Positions 1-9,243 of a stretch of 64,000 nucleotides of DNA are shown here, piece by piece. The notes under the pieces are model-generated. The model was not told where the DNA came from, searched no databases, and saw only the letters and a program-made list of their open reading frames with translations. Position numbers and translations under genes: made by a program. Each line of letters starts with the position of its first letter. Position 1 is the stretch's first letter. This DNA is from DAHUXN01 sp963729815 (GTDB lineage Bacteria > Acidobacteriota > Terriglobia > Acidiferrales > UBA7541). The stretch is from the NCBI GenBank assembly GCA_963729815.1, contig CAVSPU010000008.1, forward strand, positions 1 to 64,000, written 5' to 3'.

Positions 1-118
1 GATGAGTTACGACGATGTGCGACGCGGATGGGACTAAGTGCTGGAGAACAGCAAGCTATCGCAATTCGCCGCAATTAACGACAGTTGCCGTAACTTGTTG
101 ATTCTACGTGCGGTCAAT

Positions 119-164
119 CTTTGCAAGCAGGGGGTCGCCGGTTCGATCCCGGTCACGTCCACCA
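119..164 (+). pseudogene. 3' half of tRNA-Ala(UGC), probable attachment-site remnant
   Basis: The segment reads as the right half of a tRNA: anticodon loop TTTGCAA (120-126, anticodon TGC), 3' anticodon stem GCAGG (127-131), variable loop, T-stem GCCGG/CCGGT around loop TTCGATC (137-153), acceptor strand CACGTCC, discriminator A and encoded CCA (162-164). The matching 5' acceptor strand, D-arm and left anticodon stem are absent; the bases before 119 do not pair. A tRNA cut exactly at the anticodon loop is what integrase-mediated insertion into a tRNA gene leaves at the distal end of an element. With this orientation the element would lie to the left, outside the window. Confidence 0.8.
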
Positions 165-696
165 ACTTTGTCGCTGATTGCAAAATACTGATCAGATTCA
201 TCTCTGCCGCGATCCCTGCTTTTCCGTGCCTTGGAGTGGACCCCTGGAGTGAAACAATTTCATGGCGCACACTTTGCGCGAAAGAACGCGCGAAGTGGGA
301 CGAAAAGAGGGAGCAGGTCACGCGAGCGATTCTGGCTGTCATTCACTTCATCCAATCATCCGATTTGCGGCATTCACGTCCGCGGTTACCACTATGTGAG
401 GACAAGTGAAATGTGTCTCTTTTTGAACGGTAGGGCTTTTTGTTGGCCGTCTAAGATGTATCTTGCATCACTCGCCGTTGATCCGTCGCTGGGAAAAGAA
501 GAAATGGCGACTGTGAAAGACGGGAAGTGTGCACCCTCTTGTTTGTTCGCGACAACGCCGGCCAACTGACCGGTTGCCAACGCCGGGGACGCACGTACGT
601 CCCGGAAAAGTAGGGCGCCCGAGAGATACCCCTATCTCCTCGAGTGCGGGAACAAGATTCTATTCGACTGCAAGGAGAAAGGAAAAGGAGAAGGCC
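165..696. other. Intergenic stretch with no recognised gene
   Basis: About 530 bases between the tRNA remnant and the small heat-shock gene. The open frames here are short, have no recognisable domain, and partly arise from reading through the tRNA remnant. The promoter of the downstream gene should lie in the right part, but I see no convincing -35/-10 pair. A purine-rich ribosome-binding region (AGGAAAAGGAGAAGG) occupies the last bases before 697. Confidence 0.5.
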
Positions 697-1410
697 ATGA
701 CGCACCATTCTTCACACGCTTCACATGCATCATCATCCATGAAAAGCAGCACTGATTTGAATCTCGTATCTATTCACGAACTTTTCGAACATACGCAAGA
801 CGTGTTCAATCTGATTGCCCGGCGCGCCTTTGAGATTTTCGAGAGCCGGGGACACGTGCAAGGGAATGATCGGGAGGATTGGTTTCACGCGGAATCGGAG
901 CTGCTCACGCCGGTGAAGTTCCATATCTCGGAATCCGGTGAACAACTTATCGCACACGCCGAAGTTCCCGGGTTCAACAGGGAGGAGATCAAGGTGAGCC
1001 TCGAGCCACACCGATTAACGATCAGTGGAAAGGCCGAGGCAAGCGAAAACCACCAGTCTGGAAAACACGTCCATTCGATCGGGCACACATTACTTGTCCT
1101 GCGCATCATCGATCTGCCCTGTGAGGTTGATCTTTCGAAGGCCAAGGCAACCTTCAACGAAGGCGCACTGGAAGTAGTGATGCCAAAGGCGGCTCCTGCA
1201 AAAAGCGTTCGCGTGGAGACGAAGCCGGCGTTATCCGCAGAAAGTGATGCTTCTGTCGATAAGACAGAGGGATCGAAACGCCGGGCGGCTCGCCGGTTTT
1301 CACTGGAACCAATGGAGCGATTCTCAAGGCGCGCGCAGCATCGTCGAGGAGATAGCATTGGGAGAGCTGAAAAACCGAGGTTCAAAAAGGTGACCCATAA
1401 TGTCTCTTGA
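697..1410 (+). CDS. Hsp20 small heat-shock protein with DUF2934-like N-terminus
   Basis: A 237-residue ATP-independent holdase chaperone. The start at 697 follows a strong AGGAGAAGG site; an upstream in-frame extension has no such support. Residues 25-70 contain an IARRAFEIFESRG...DREDWFHAE pattern typical of DUF2934, a short domain often found ahead of Hsp20 in Acidobacteriota. The alpha-crystallin domain follows (about 70-175), with the conserved AEVPGF, LTISGKAE and FNEGALEVVMPK segments. The tail is rich in Arg, Lys and Ser and is longer than in most family members. The end overlaps the start of the next gene by 11 bases, so the two are probably translationally coupled. Family assignment is firm; the link to sugar metabolism downstream is unknown. 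Confidence 0.88.
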   Translation: MTHHSSHASHASSSMKSSTDLNLVSIHELFEHTQDVFNLIARRAFEIFESRGHVQGNDREDWFHAESELLTPVKFHISESGEQLIAHAEVPGFNREEIKVSLEPHRLTISGKAEASENHQSGKHVHSIGHTLLVLRIIDLPCEVDLSKAKATFNEGALEVVMPKAAPAKSVRVETKPALSAESDASVDKTEGSKRRAARRFSLEPMERFSRRAQHRRGDSIGRAEKPRFKKVTHNVS

Positions 1411-2884
1411 TTATCCGTTATGGCTGCGGGGAGCGCACTTCTTCAACTTTCTCCTGCTGTCACTTCTGGTTCGGAGCGGTCTCGAGATCTTGAGCGCGCA
1501 TCCGAGACTTTACTGGAACGATCACTGCACGCCGGGCAGCGAATGGCTCAAGTTCACGAAGAAGCAGCGACCCAAGGACCGACTCTGGACGGCGAGCGAC
1601 GAGGAAACTTCATTTCCTTCGGCGATTGCGCTGCCCGGTCGCGAAAATCTAGGTCTCGGACGGCACTGGCACTTTCTCATGGATTTCGCATGGCTGCTCA
1701 CAGGGTTGACATACGTGGTGATGCTCTTCGTCACGCCGGAGTGGCGACGGCTGATTCCGACCTCCTGGCAGATTGTCCCGGGCGCATGGCACGCAATGCT
1801 TAGCTATCTGAGCTTCCACATTGTGGAAACGCCGGGAGGATATAACGCACTACAACAGTTGAGCTACGCCGCGGTCATATTCTTGCTCGCACCGTTCAGC
1901 ATCGCGACCGGGATCGCGATGTCTCCTGCCGTAGCCGCCCGTTTCCCGTGGTATATCAAAATTTTTCACGGACGGCAGAGCGCACGGAGCCTGCACTTCC
2001 TGACTCTTTGCACATTCATCGTATTCTTCATCGGCCACGTCACCATCGTGGCCCTCCACGGATTCCGGACCGAGTTGGCGATGATTGTTCTGGGAGAGAC
2101 GCACAATCCGCATCTAACGCGCGCTCTGATGGTCTGGCTCGCCGGGCTGACTGGCGTGGTGGTCATCCATATCGTGACAACCATGTGCTCGCATCGCCGC
2201 CCGCGTTTTGTACAGAAGGCCACACAGTCGATCACCGATCCGTTGCGCACATTGCTTTTCGGCCATGAAGTCTCCACGCAACATTATTCGCACGCGGACA
2301 TTTCGCCTTACTTTTGGGTCAATGGCCGCCCGCCGAAAGAGGAAAGTTTTCTGGCAATGGAACGCGAACAATTTGCAAATTACAGTCTGGAAATTAATGG
2401 TTTGGTTGAAAACCCGCTGCATCTCACGCTGGCGGACCTCCGTGCAATGCCGAAACAAACTCAAATTACGAAGCATTGCTGCATCCAGGGATGGTCGGGT
2501 GTTGCGGAGTGGGGCGGTGTATCTCTGCATCACATTGTGGAACTTTGTCATCCCCTACCCGCCGCTCGCTACATCGTTTTCTACGCATTCGACAATAAAT
2601 CCACATCGGAGCCACACGCCCAGGGACCGGGGTTCTTTTACGGCACGATTCGCCTCGAGTTGGCGAAAGATCCACAGACGATTCTTGCCTACGAAATGAA
2701 CGGCCAGCCGCTTCCTATTGACCATGGTGCGCCGCTTCGCCTTCGGGTTGAAACGCAGCTTGGATTCACGATGGTGAAGTACCTCCGCGCAATCGAGTTT
2801 GTCGAGGATTATAAGAGCATTGGCAAGGGTCAAGGCGGCTGGCGGGAAGATTTTCAATATTTCAGCCAGGAGGCCGGGATCTGA
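1400..2884 (+). CDS. Cytochrome b561-like membrane domain fused to sulfite-oxidase-type molybdopterin domain
   Basis: A 494-residue fusion. The first ~280 residues form a multi-helix membrane part resembling di-heme cytochrome b561 / Ni-hydrogenase cytochrome b, with histidines suited to bind heme (for example in FLIGHVTIVALHGF-like and HIVTTMCSH segments). Residues ~310-490 form an oxidoreductase molybdopterin-binding domain, with a YSLEINGLVENP opening, the probable Mo-ligand cysteine in KHCCIQGWSG, and the ETQLGFTMVKYL region. YedYZ-type systems split these roles over two proteins; here they are one chain, with the membrane part first. The physiological substrate cannot be told: sulfite, methionine sulfoxide or another oxo-compound are possible. 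No dimerisation domain of classical sulfite oxidases is visible at the C-terminus. Confidence 0.8.
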   Translation: MSLDYPLWLRGAHFFNFLLLSLLVRSGLEILSAHPRLYWNDHCTPGSEWLKFTKKQRPKDRLWTASDEETSFPSAIALPGRENLGLGRHWHFLMDFAWLLTGLTYVVMLFVTPEWRRLIPTSWQIVPGAWHAMLSYLSFHIVETPGGYNALQQLSYAAVIFLLAPFSIATGIAMSPAVAARFPWYIKIFHGRQSARSLHFLTLCTFIVFFIGHVTIVALHGFRTELAMIVLGETHNPHLTRALMVWLAGLTGVVVIHIVTTMCSHRRPRFVQKATQSITDPLRTLLFGHEVSTQHYSHADISPYFWVNGRPPKEESFLAMEREQFANYSLEINGLVENPLHLTLADLRAMPKQTQITKHCCIQGWSGVAEWGGVSLHHIVELCHPLPAARYIVFYAFDNKSTSEPHAQGPGFFYGTIRLELAKDPQTILAYEMNGQPLPIDHGAPLRLRVETQLGFTMVKYLRAIEFVEDYKSIGKGQGGWREDFQYFSQEAGI

Positions 2885-2984
2885 TTCGCAGGGCGTGACG
2901 CTTCTCAAGAACGGCTGAAGAGTTCTTGCGACCAGCCCGCGCGCTCAACGCGATTTGTTCGTCCAGCTACGGGCGAGGTGAAGA

Positions 2985-3974
2985 TTGTTTATTCCACATA
3001 CTTACTTGGCTGCCCTCGCGCTTATGCTGGTCAGCATGCTCTGCTGGGGGAGCTGGGCGAATACGCAGAAGGTTGATAAACGGTGGCGATTCGAACTTTT
3101 CTACTGGGACTACGTCTGGGGCCTTCTGGCATGTGCATTGTTGTTTGGACTGACGCTTGGGAACAGCAACCCCGCGTCGCCGGTCAGCTTCTTTCACAAT
3201 CTAAGCGCCGCAAGCGCGCGCAGTCTTCTGGAGGCTTTCTTTGGTGGAGTGATTTTCAACCTCGGAAATTTGCTCCTCGTGGCCGCAATATCCGTGGCGG
3301 GGATGGCCGTAGCGTTCCCGATCGGAGCTGGCCTGGCGCTGGTCATCGGAGCTGTCATCAACTACATCATTTCGCCAAAAGGGAATCCCCTTTTTCTCTT
3401 TGGGGGAATTGGGCTGATTTGCATAGCCATCGTGCTTGATGCAATGGCGTATCGGGGAATTTCGAGGGGCGCGAAGGCCAGCACGAAAGGAATTGGATTG
3501 AGTCTGGGATGCGGTGTTGCCGTGGGGCTCTTCTACCCGTTTGTTGCCAAGGCATTGACAGGCCCGAACCACCTGGGGCCATACACCGTGTATTTCGTTT
3601 TTGCCCTGGGCGCCGTCGTTTCCAATTTCCCGATGAACTACGGATTGATGCGACGACCGGTTAGTGGCGCGCAACTTCGAATAAAGGACTATTTCAGGGG
3701 ACGAGTGAGTCTGCACGCGTGGGGAGTGTTAGGTGGAGCGATTTGGGGCATCGGCACGACCGCCAACTTCGTGGCTTCCTACGTGCCGATGATTGGACCC
3801 GCCACTTCGTTCTCGCTTGGCGAGGGCAACACAATGATCTCCGCCATCTGGGGAATATTTGTGTGGAAAGAGTTTCATGGCGCGGGCAATCGAGTCAAGG
3901 TTCTGCTCACGATTATGTTTCTGTTCTTTGTATTGGGCCTGAGCTGTATCGCGCTCGCTCCGGTAATCCATTAG
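2985..3974 (+). CDS. Sugar/ureide permease family transporter (drug/metabolite transporter fold)
   Basis: A 329-residue, about ten-helix inner-membrane protein. The N-terminus carries the motif CWGSWANTQK followed by WRFELFYWDYVWG, typical of the glucose/rhamnose/ureide permease group related to GRP and plant UPS transporters. A TTG start at 2985 behind GAGGTG is chosen because it gives the family-like N-terminus MFIPHTYLAALAL; the first ATG (3024) would cut into helix 1. It lies between a molybdoenzyme and glucan-degrading genes on the same strand, which suggests uptake of a sugar or small oligosaccharide. The substrate is inferred from neighbours only. Confidence 0.75.
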   Translation: MFIPHTYLAALALMLVSMLCWGSWANTQKVDKRWRFELFYWDYVWGLLACALLFGLTLGNSNPASPVSFFHNLSAASARSLLEAFFGGVIFNLGNLLLVAAISVAGMAVAFPIGAGLALVIGAVINYIISPKGNPLFLFGGIGLICIAIVLDAMAYRGISRGAKASTKGIGLSLGCGVAVGLFYPFVAKALTGPNHLGPYTVYFVFALGAVVSNFPMNYGLMRRPVSGAQLRIKDYFRGRVSLHAWGVLGGAIWGIGTTANFVASYVPMIGPATSFSLGEGNTMISAIWGIFVWKEFHGAGNRVKVLLTIMFLFFVLGLSCIALAPVIH

Positions 3975-4013
3975 GAGAACGAACACGGACAAAGCCCGGA
4001 CGGGAGACACGGA

Positions 4014-6413
4014 ATGACGAAATCAGATAATGAGAACGGAGCATTTGGACAGCCAGGGATTCATCCGCGATGGACTCATGGAGGTAAGGACGGGGTAGGA
4101 ACCGCATACTCGGCTTCCAGCCAAATCTGGTTTACATTTTGGAATGGTATCATCACCGAAGTCTATTATCCCACGGTGGATCGGCCGCAACTGCGTGACC
4201 TTCAATACTTGATTACCGACGGCAAGAGTTTCTTCCATGAGGAGAAGCGGCACCTCAAATCCAAATTCGAGCGCTTATCCAACTACACGCTGGGATATCG
4301 CTGCACGAACTCCGATCCCGACGGCCGCTACTCTGTCGTTAAGGAAATCATCACGGACCCTCATCTTGCCTGCGTTCTCCAGCGGACAAGGTTGACGGGC
4401 GACGAGTCGTTCCTTTCGAAGTTGCAACTCTATGCTCTTTGCGCTCCTCATCTGGAAGTCGGGGGATGGGGGAACAATGGATATATCGCCGAATTGGACG
4501 GGCGCAAGATTCTTATGGCGCAGAAACAAGGAACATGGCTGGCACTGGCCGCTACAGCGCCCTTTACTCGTGTTTCATGCGGCTATGTTGGCCGCAGTGA
4601 CGGCTGGACGGATCTAGCCAGCAACTTTCAGATGGACTGGCAGTTCGACCACGCGACCGACGGCAACATCGCGCTCACCGGACAACTGGATCTGAGCGGT
4701 CGCCGCGAGTTCACTCTGGGGCTTGCTTTTGGAGACACCGAGCATCACGCGACCACAACGCTTCTTCAGACGCTGGGCATTCCTTTCGAAGAGCACCACA
4801 AACGATACACGGAGCAATGGGATCGCACTTCTTCACAGCAGCTTCCCTTGGAGAAGTTTTCGAGTGACAAGGGCAACCTCTACCACAGCAGTTTCAGCTT
4901 GCTGCTTGCACATGAGGATAAGTCCTATCCCGGCGCCTTGATCGCGTCTCTTTCAATTCCTTGGGGAGAAGCCGCGGGTGACAAAGATCAAGGCGGATAC
5001 CACTTGGTTTGGACCCGGGATATGGTCAGCAGCGCTTCGGCCCTGCTCGCCTGCGGCGAGAGTGCCACACCGCTGCGGGCATTGATCTATCTCGCGGTTT
5101 CGCAGCAGGAGGACGGCGGCTTTTCGCAGAACTTCTGGGTCAATGGGACTCCGTACTGGCGGGGAATCCAATTGGATGAGGTCGCCTTCCCGATATTGCT
5201 GGCGCTGCGTCTGAGCCGAGAGAATGCTCTTCAGGATTTTGACCCCTATCCCATGGTCTTGAAAGCAGCAAGTTACTTGCTCCGGCATGGGCCGGCGACC
5301 CAGCAGGAACGCTGGGAGGAAGCCAGCGGTTATTCTCCGTCTACTTTGGCTTCCAATGTCGCGGCTCTGATTGGTGCGGCTTATTTTTGCAGGAAGCGAG
5401 CGGATAAGGCCGCTGCGGAGTTTCTTGAGCAATACGCCGACTTTCTGGAGTCGCATGTCGAAGCGTGGACAGTCACAACGGAAGGGACTCTGGTTCCAGG
5501 CATTCGACGGCACTACATACGAATCCTGCCGGACGATGTGGACAACCCGAACCCCGCGGAAGACCCGAACTCGGGAATTCTGAAAATCGCGAACCTTGCG
5601 CCAGGCACTCTGAGTTCATTTCCGGCAAAGGAGGTCGTCGATGCCGGGTTTCTGGAGCTGGTTCGTTACGGGATTAGAAGAGCGGACGATCCATTGATTG
5701 TGGGCTCATTGAGGGTGGTCGATGCAATCCTGAAAGTGGATACTCCGATGGGGCCAGTCTGGCATCGTTACAATCACGATGGTTACGGCCAGCGAGAGGA
5801 CGGAGATCCTTACGTCAGGTGGGGCAAAGGCCGTGCGTGGCCGCTTCTGACGGGAGAAAGGGCGCACTATGAACTCTCCGCGGGGCGGGACGTAAAACCA
5901 TTCCTACGAGCAATCGAAGGATTTGCTTCGGGGACGGGTCTGCTCCCGGAGCAAGTGTGGGATGAGCGAGACAAGCCGGAGCGGTATATGTTCCTAGGCC
6001 GGCCGACGGGCTCGGCCATGCCTCTTATGTGGGCTCATGCGGAATACATCAAACTATTGAGGTCCGTATCCGATGGACGCGTGTTCGATCTGGTTCCTGA
6101 GGTTGCAAACCGCTATCTCGGAGACCGGAAGGGTTGTCAATTGTTCGAGGTCTGGAAACCAAATCGGCAGGTGCATGTCGTCAAGAGAGGGCACAGATTG
6201 CGGGTCCAGGTTCCTGATCCCTTCCGTCTCCATTGGACCAACGATGAGTGGCGTACGGTCAACGATACTGCCTCCACGGCGACCACTTTCGGGATTGAAT
6301 TCGTCGATATTCCGATCGCCGCAGCGCAGCGAGCGCCGATTCGATTCACTTTTTTCTGGCCAAACACCAATGCCTGGGAAGGCCGCGATTATATGGTTGA
6401 GGTGGAACAGTAA
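4014..6413 (+). CDS. GH15 glucoamylase / glucodextranase-like glycosidase
   Basis: A 799-residue family 15 glycoside hydrolase. The N-terminal ~270 residues resemble the beta-sandwich glucodextranase N domain (RWTHGGKDGVGTAYS, WFTFWNGIITEVYYPT). The (alpha/alpha)6 barrel follows, with YHLVWTRDMVSSASALLACG, ADDPLIVGSLRVVDAIL and the WHRYNHDGYG...GKGRAWPLLTGERAHYEL block near the second catalytic glutamate. Such enzymes release glucose from the non-reducing ends of alpha-glucans; some members cleave trehalose or isomaltose links. No signal peptide is visible, so a cytoplasmic site is likely. A downstream glucose dehydrogenase could use the product. Family certain, linkage specificity not. Confidence 0.9.
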   Translation: MTKSDNENGAFGQPGIHPRWTHGGKDGVGTAYSASSQIWFTFWNGIITEVYYPTVDRPQLRDLQYLITDGKSFFHEEKRHLKSKFERLSNYTLGYRCTNSDPDGRYSVVKEIITDPHLACVLQRTRLTGDESFLSKLQLYALCAPHLEVGGWGNNGYIAELDGRKILMAQKQGTWLALAATAPFTRVSCGYVGRSDGWTDLASNFQMDWQFDHATDGNIALTGQLDLSGRREFTLGLAFGDTEHHATTTLLQTLGIPFEEHHKRYTEQWDRTSSQQLPLEKFSSDKGNLYHSSFSLLLAHEDKSYPGALIASLSIPWGEAAGDKDQGGYHLVWTRDMVSSASALLACGESATPLRALIYLAVSQQEDGGFSQNFWVNGTPYWRGIQLDEVAFPILLALRLSRENALQDFDPYPMVLKAASYLLRHGPATQQERWEEASGYSPSTLASNVAALIGAAYFCRKRADKAAAEFLEQYADFLESHVEAWTVTTEGTLVPGIRRHYIRILPDDVDNPNPAEDPNSGILKIANLAPGTLSSFPAKEVVDAGFLELVRYGIRRADDPLIVGSLRVVDAILKVDTPMGPVWHRYNHDGYGQREDGDPYVRWGKGRAWPLLTGERAHYELSAGRDVKPFLRAIEGFASGTGLLPEQVWDERDKPERYMFLGRPTGSAMPLMWAHAEYIKLLRSVSDGRVFDLVPEVANRYLGDRKGCQLFEVWKPNRQVHVVKRGHRLRVQVPDPFRLHWTNDEWRTVNDTASTATTFGIEFVDIPIAAAQRAPIRFTFFWPNTNAWEGRDYMVEVEQ

Positions 6414-6448
6414 GTGGTGATGGAAATGGGAGGAAGAGAGGACTGAAG

Positions 6449-8014
6449 ATGGCGCAAGAGAATCATTTTGACGTCATCATCATCGGCAGCGGGGCCGGTG
6501 GCGGAACGCTTGCATACCATCTTGCTCCCTCCGGCAAACGCATTTTGCTCTTGGAGCGAGGTGGATACCTGCCGAGGGAGAAAGACAACTGGGACTCCAC
6601 CGCAGTTTTTCTTGAATCGAAATACCGGGCTAAAGAAGTCTGGTACGACAAGAAGGGCAACGCGTTTCATCCCGGCATTCAGTATTACGTTGGCGGGAAT
6701 ACGAAGGTTTATGGCGCGGCATTGCTGCGATTTCGCAAGGAGGATTTCGGAGAAGTCCGCCACTGCGGCGGCATTTCGCCTGCGTGGCCGCTCAGCTATG
6801 AGGACTTCGAGCCTTATTACACGAAAGCGGAGGATCTGTATCAAGTCCATGGAGAACATGGGATCGATCCCACGGAAGGCCCGGCGAGCGCGCCCTATCG
6901 CCACCCTCCGGTGAGTCACGCACCGCGCATTCAAGAGCTTTACGACGATTTGCAACGATGCGGCCATCATCCGTTCCCTTTGCCGCTCGGCATTTTGCTC
7001 GATGAAAAGGACGGCAAGGCGCTGCATACCAGTGCTTGCGTGCGGTGCGCGGCATTCGACGGATTCCCATGTTTGGTGAACGGGAAAGCGGATGCGCAAA
7101 TTATTTGCGTGGACCCGGCTCTCGAACACGTGAATGTCCAGCTTGTGACGGGCGCATACGTCAAGCGTCTCGAAACGGACGCGTCTGGCCGCGTGGTAAC
7201 AAAAGTGCTGGTTGAACGCGATGGACAACCTGAGGAATATTCAGCAGACATCGTGGTCGTTTCGTGCGGGGCGGTCAATTCCGCAGTGCTTCTGCTGCGC
7301 TCTGCCAACGACAAACACAAGAATGGACTCGCGAACAGTTCGGACGTGGTAGGGCGCCATTACATGCGGCACAACAACTCCGCGTTTATGGCCATTTCCA
7401 GACAGCCCAATCCAACCGTGTTCCAGAAAACGCTTGGCCTGAACGACTTCTACTTTCGCTCTGAAGATTGGGAATATCCCCTGGGCGGCATCCAGATGCT
7501 GGGAAAAACCGACGGCGAAATGGTTAAGGGAGAAGCGCCAGACTGGGCCGTCTGGAAGCCGGAGTTTGCGATGGATTATATGGCCGAGCACTCGATCGAT
7601 TTCTGGGTGCAATCGGAAGACCTGCCCAATCCAAATAATCGAGTCAGCGTCAACCAGAAGGGGGAGATCACGCTAAGCCTTCAGGAGACTAACATGGAAG
7701 GGCACCATCGGTTGATCGCGAAACTGAAGGGTATGCTCAAGGGTCTAGGTCTGCACGACCACCTGATGTCCCGATCGTTGTATCTCGGTAAGAAGATTCC
7801 CATCGGAGGCACGGCTCATCAGGCCGGAACGGTTCGCTTCGGCCGCGATCCCAAAACATCGGCGCTCGATCTGAACTGCAAGGCGCACGATTTGGACAAT
7901 CTCTATGTCGTTGACGCGAGCTTTTTCGTTTCGATTGCAGCCGTGAATCCCAGCCTAACCATCATTGCGAATGCACTGCGAGTGGGTGACCATCTGCTGA
8001 AAAGGCTGGGATAA
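6449..8014 (+). CDS. GMC-family FAD oxidoreductase
   Basis: A 521-residue flavoenzyme of the glucose-methanol-choline family. The N-terminal dinucleotide-binding motif GSGAGGGTLAYHL (residues ~12-24) is followed by the acidic LLERGG. The C-terminal GMC_oxred_C domain has the catalytic-type His in IGGTAHQAGTVRFG and the Asn-containing VNPSLTIIANALR segment. It would oxidise an alcohol or sugar hydroxyl and pass electrons to a quinone, cytochrome or oxygen. There is no Tat or Sec signal, unlike periplasmic gluconate/sorbosone-type GMC enzymes. It sits 35 bases after the GH15 gene and 68 before glucose dehydrogenase, so it probably belongs to the same sugar-oxidation operon. Start supported by a GAAGAGAGG site. 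Confidence 0.88.
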   Translation: MAQENHFDVIIIGSGAGGGTLAYHLAPSGKRILLLERGGYLPREKDNWDSTAVFLESKYRAKEVWYDKKGNAFHPGIQYYVGGNTKVYGAALLRFRKEDFGEVRHCGGISPAWPLSYEDFEPYYTKAEDLYQVHGEHGIDPTEGPASAPYRHPPVSHAPRIQELYDDLQRCGHHPFPLPLGILLDEKDGKALHTSACVRCAAFDGFPCLVNGKADAQIICVDPALEHVNVQLVTGAYVKRLETDASGRVVTKVLVERDGQPEEYSADIVVVSCGAVNSAVLLLRSANDKHKNGLANSSDVVGRHYMRHNNSAFMAISRQPNPTVFQKTLGLNDFYFRSEDWEYPLGGIQMLGKTDGEMVKGEAPDWAVWKPEFAMDYMAEHSIDFWVQSEDLPNPNNRVSVNQKGEITLSLQETNMEGHHRLIAKLKGMLKGLGLHDHLMSRSLYLGKKIPIGGTAHQAGTVRFGRDPKTSALDLNCKAHDLDNLYVVDASFFVSIAAVNPSLTIIANALRVGDHLLKRLG

Positions 8015-8082
8015 CAGCTGGCAATGAGATTTGCTTTCTGGATTGCGGAGAAAAGCGCAAATCGAAAAAGGGGAAATCATTT

Positions 8083-9204
8083 ATGAAGGCCATCGCGATT
8101 GTTCCAGGCACGACAGGCTCGCGCATTGTGGACCGGCCCGAACCGTCCATCACAGCACAGGATGAGGTAAAGGTTAGAATCATCCGCGTGGGCATCTGCG
8201 GCACCGACAGGACAGAAATATCCGGTGGACGTGCAGATGCTCCTGATGGTCAGAAAGAACTCGTTATCGGGCACGAGATGTTTGGCCAAGTGGTGGGACT
8301 GGGCCCGGCGGTCACGCGCGTGAAAGATGGAGATTTCGCAGTATTCACTGTGCGGCGAGGATGCGGCCAGTGCCCGCCCTGCCAGATGGGCCGCGCGGAT
8401 ATGTGCCAGACCGGAAAGTACAGAGAGAGAGGCATCCACGGACTGGACGGCTTTCAAACGGAATTCGTGGTGGATAAGGAGCAGTACGTTGTGCGTGTGC
8501 CGGCCGAACTCGAAGCTGTTGGCGTATTGATGGAACCGCTCTCCATCGTCGAGAAAGCCATTGATGAAGCGCTTCGATTACAGATCGTTCGCTGTCCAGA
8601 AGCTGCCATTACTCCCGACTGGATTGTCGGACGCCGCTGCCTCGTGGCCGGTTTGGGACCTGTAGGCCTGCTGGCTTCCATGGTATTGCGACTCCGGGGC
8701 GCCGACGTTTACGGGTTGGATGTTGTCGATTCCACGAGCGCTCGTCCGAAGTGGCTGAGTGACATTGGAGGACATTACGTGGACGGACGAGTGGTACCCG
8801 CGGATCAGTTCGAAAAAAAAATTGCTCCGATGGATTTGATCCTGGACGCCAGCGGTATTCCTTCCCTCGAATTTAATTTGCTGGACGCGTTGGCCCGGAA
8901 CGGGACTTATGTGATCACAGGCATTCCCAGCGGCGACCACCCGTTGCAAATTGCTGGCGCCGAACTTGTTCGCCAGTTGGTCCTGGATAATCAGGTAATG
9001 CTGGGCAGCGTTAACGCAGCGCGCGGCCATTTTCAAATGGCCGTCGATGATTTGTCTCAAGCCCAGCTTCGCTGGGGCGTTCACATTGCAGCCCTGATCA
9101 CGAATCGCTATGCGTCCAACCGGTTCGCGGAATCGGTCAGTAATCACCCGTCCGATGCGATCAAGGAAGTCATCGAGTGGACGACCACGGCTCAGCACGC
9201 TTGA
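8083..9204 (+). CDS. Zinc-dependent glucose 1-dehydrogenase (MDR superfamily)
   Basis: A 373-residue medium-chain dehydrogenase/reductase. Catalytic zinc ligands are visible as Cys39 in GICGTD and His64-Glu65 in GHEMFG. A structural-zinc cysteine cluster lies in GCGQCPPCQMGRADMC. The pattern and the absence of a simple GLGGVG (here AGLGPVGLLASMVL) match archaeal and bacterial glucose dehydrogenases of the Sulfolobus type. These oxidise glucose, and often galactose or xylose, to the lactone with NAD(P)+. Placement after a GH15 gene and before GH39 and GH144-like genes fits oxidation of released hexoses. Substrate preference is inferred. Confidence 0.83.
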   Translation: MKAIAIVPGTTGSRIVDRPEPSITAQDEVKVRIIRVGICGTDRTEISGGRADAPDGQKELVIGHEMFGQVVGLGPAVTRVKDGDFAVFTVRRGCGQCPPCQMGRADMCQTGKYRERGIHGLDGFQTEFVVDKEQYVVRVPAELEAVGVLMEPLSIVEKAIDEALRLQIVRCPEAAITPDWIVGRRCLVAGLGPVGLLASMVLRLRGADVYGLDVVDSTSARPKWLSDIGGHYVDGRVVPADQFEKKIAPMDLILDASGIPSLEFNLLDALARNGTYVITGIPSGDHPLQIAGAELVRQLVLDNQVMLGSVNAARGHFQMAVDDLSQAQLRWGVHIAALITNRYASNRFAESVSNHPSDAIKEVIEWTTTAQHA

Positions 9205-9243
9205 ATCCAACAGCACGACGCCGGAGACTGAGCGAGGAGAAAA

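Noticed and set aside
34..409. Open frames on both strands across the tRNA remnant
   Set aside because: Their peptides (VTGIEPATPCLQ-type on one strand, GVAGSIPVTST on the other) are the well-known artefacts of translating a tRNA 3' end.
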